Source: an uncultured Clostridia bacterium (GTDB lineage Bacteria > Bacillota > Clostridia > Oscillospirales > Ruminococcaceae). From it: 6,630 nt of DNA. Shown here in pieces: positions 5,445-6,630 of the stretch. The position numbers and the translations under genes were made by a program. The first letter of the stretch is position 1; each line of letters opens with the position of its first letter. The notes under the pieces were generated by a model. The model was not told the origin of the DNA, did not search any database, and saw only the letters and a list, made by a program, of their open reading frames with translations. The stretch lies in NCBI GenBank assembly GCA_946563605.1, contig CAMNVW010000078.1:1-6630 (forward strand), written 5' to 3'.

Positions 5445-6347
5445 CTATACCAACCTTCTAATCTTATCCTCCAGTGTGCCTGGAAGCAGGTCCATCACCG
5501 GCAGCTGCGGCATTACATAGCAGCCAGGCTTCTGGTTCATGGTTGCTCTTGCGCAAGCTACCATAATCTGCGAGGTCAGTGCAGGGTTGTTGATCTTCAT
5601 GTTGAACTCGAACAGCTGATTGTCCGTCGTTCCGGAGACGCCCTTGCGAACCAGATTTACGCCGTGTCCTTTGTCCATCAGCGCCGCTACCGAATCAACC
5701 GCAATCACGTGCGTTTCATCATGTTTAAAATAATCGTCCTCCAGAATCGAGCGTTTGGCCGTTTCAAAATCAAAGCTTTCCTCTAGCTCGATATAAACAT
5801 TTCTGCGGTGGATGCCGGTTCCAAGCGGAATCGTCATGGAGAGCGCATTTTTTACGCCTTCCTTGCTCTTTGCCGCTACCGAATGTCCCATGCTCATGCC
5901 GGGACCAAAGTTAGTGTCGGTGATACCTTTCGGCGCGCAGGCTTCCAGCAGTGTGCGGACAACCGAGTCGGAACCCGGGTCCCATCCTGCGGAAATAACC
6001 GATACGGCGCCGGAGGCTTTTGCAGCCTCATCCAAAGAGCAGCGCAGATCCCAGATCTTTTTATGGATATCAAAGCTGTCTACTGTATTGATTCCTTTTG
6101 CCAGATATTTCTTTGCATTTTCTTCTACCGAGCGGGTTGGCAAACACAGCAGAACAACCTGCGGTTTGACCGGCAGTTTGTCCACGTCGTCTACAACGCA
6201 GACGCCGCACAGTTCTTTTGGCATTTCGCCGTTCAGATTGTGGCGGACAACGCCGACCAGCTCAAAATCCTCTGCTGCTCCAACCGCCTGCAAAGCATAT
6301 TGACCGATATTGCCATAACCGACGATTGCTGTTTTTATTTTTTCCAT
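5445..6347 (-). CDS. ddh: meso-Diaminopimelate D-dehydrogenase
   Basis: The enzyme makes meso-2,6-diaminopimelate by NADPH-dependent reductive amination of L-2-amino-6-oxopimelate (in equilibrium with tetrahydrodipicolinate). This is the one-step route to the lysine and peptidoglycan precursor. The 300-residue length matches the shorter members of the family. An N-terminal Rossmann fold carries GYGNIGQ at 10-16, and R35-H36 after the second strand fits NADP binding. Substrate-domain landmarks include SAGWDPG at 119-125 and FGPGMSMGHSV at 147-157. Later come HGVNLVRKGVSG and FEFNMKINNPALTSQ, typical of the C-terminal dimer and substrate region. The start has AAAGGGG ten bases upstream (6358-6364) and a promoter at 6409-6437. 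A Nudix gene follows. No lysine riboswitch fits into the short leader of about 55 bases. Cytoplasmic; no signal peptide. Confidence 0.95.
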   Translation of the reverse strand: MEKIKTAIVGYGNIGQYALQAVGAAEDFELVGVVRHNLNGEMPKELCGVCVVDDVDKLPVKPQVVLLCLPTRSVEENAKKYLAKGINTVDSFDIHKKIWDLRCSLDEAAKASGAVSVISAGWDPGSDSVVRTLLEACAPKGITDTNFGPGMSMGHSVAAKSKEGVKNALSMTIPLGTGIHRRNVYIELEESFDFETAKRSILEDDYFKHDETHVIAVDSVAALMDKGHGVNLVRKGVSGTTDNQLFEFNMKINNPALTSQIMVACARATMNQKPGCYVMPQLPVMDLLPGTLEDKIRRLV

Positions 6348-6408
6348 AACAAACAGTCCCCTTTCTATTTTTGATTACACAGTAAAACAATCCTTTTAAT
6401 CTGCTAAA

Positions 6409-6437
6409 ATACTACCACGCAAATTTATTTCCGTCAA
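6409..6437 (-). promoter_or_regulatory. ddh promoter
   Basis: On the minus strand TTGACG (6432-6437), a 17-base spacer, then TAGTAT (6409-6414) preceded by TGG, an extended -10. Both boxes match five of six consensus positions. Transcription would start near 6402, with a short leader of about 55 bases to the ddh ATG. Confidence 0.75.
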
Positions 6438-6459
6438 CCTGCCTTTCCATTTTTGTTTT

Positions 6460-6630
6460 GGGGGAGTGTCCCTCTCCCTCATTTTTAGCTTCAAGAAGCT
6501 AGGAAGCTACTTGTGGGGGTTGCGCCCCCCTAGATGTGGGGGGGAACGCCCCCCCACAAAAAAAGGGTGTGGGGGGGGCGCCCCCCAAACACCACCATAA
6601 GGGGGGTAAAAAAAAAATGTGGGGGATAAT
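6460..6630. repeat. Non-coding block of G-run/C-run hairpins with repeated TGTGGGGG motif
   Basis: No gene is seen in this end stretch. TGTGGGGG occurs at 6512-6519, 6535-6542, 6568-6575 and 6618-6625. The first three are each followed by a C-run that can form a hairpin: GGGGG-TTGCG-CCCCC; a perfect 10-bp stem at 6535-6558 around AACG; and a GGTGT/ACACC-bounded stem with an eight-G run at 6566-6593. At 6486-6501 TAGCTTC and GAAGCTA form a 7-bp dyad, and GAAGCTA is repeated directly at 6503-6509. Homopolymers reach 8 G and 10 A. None of the hairpins has a correctly placed T-run. The composition differs sharply from the flanking gene. It may be a repetitive intergenic element cut by the window edge, or a low-complexity contig end. 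Confidence 0.6.

Noticed and set aside
4810..5520. A 236-codon plus-strand frame spanning the terminator and the Nudix gene
   Set aside because: It begins before a strong terminator and is antisense to the Nudix box. It has no domain of its own.
5808..6374. Two plus-strand frames opposite ddh
   Set aside because: They are antisense to the Rossmann region of Ddh; the minus-strand product is fully consistent with its family.
6535..6564. The perfect G/C hairpin followed by seven A as an intrinsic terminator
   Set aside because: On the plus strand the stem is followed by A, not T. On the minus strand the T-run comes before the stem. The orientation is wrong for termination in either direction.

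Overview
The window looks like a chromosomal segment from a Gram-positive Clostridia bacterium, probably in or near the Oscillospirales. Four things point that way: the single-chain clostridial-type PurL, strong AAAGGAG-type ribosome binding sites, an HPr-like protein without the catalytic histidine, and a meso-diaminopimelate dehydrogenase. The genus cannot be fixed from the sequence. All but one of the genes lie on the minus strand, and all intact genes look like ordinary housekeeping functions.

Layout from right to left, which is the direction of minus-strand transcription. About 6460-6630 is a non-coding block of G-run/C-run hairpins with a TGTGGGGG motif repeated four times. A well-formed promoter (6409-6437) then drives ddh (meso-diaminopimelate dehydrogenase, lysine and cell-wall precursor synthesis), followed 65 bases later by a Nudix hydrolase gene. 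That unit ends at a strong terminator (4823-4854), which also ends the convergent plus-strand gene at 4562-4792. The plus-strand gene encodes a 76-residue HPr-fold protein that keeps the Ser46-type motif but has no His15 equivalent.

The HPr-like gene and mtaB (tRNA ms2t6A37 methylthiotransferase) diverge from one intergenic region. Their predicted promoters share a symmetrical -10 element, ATTATAAT, at 4465-4472. mtaB is followed 20 bases later by an acylphosphatase gene. After a further gap of 169 bases, with a weak terminator-like hairpin and a separate extended -10 promoter, comes purL. It fills 1-2538 and runs off the left edge; 846 residues are visible.

No mobile element, CRISPR array, tRNA, rRNA or phage gene is seen, and no obvious new multi-gene system. 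The points most worth a second look are the histidine-less HPr protein, the shared symmetrical promoter, the small leader hairpins, and the G/C-hairpin repeat block at the right end.
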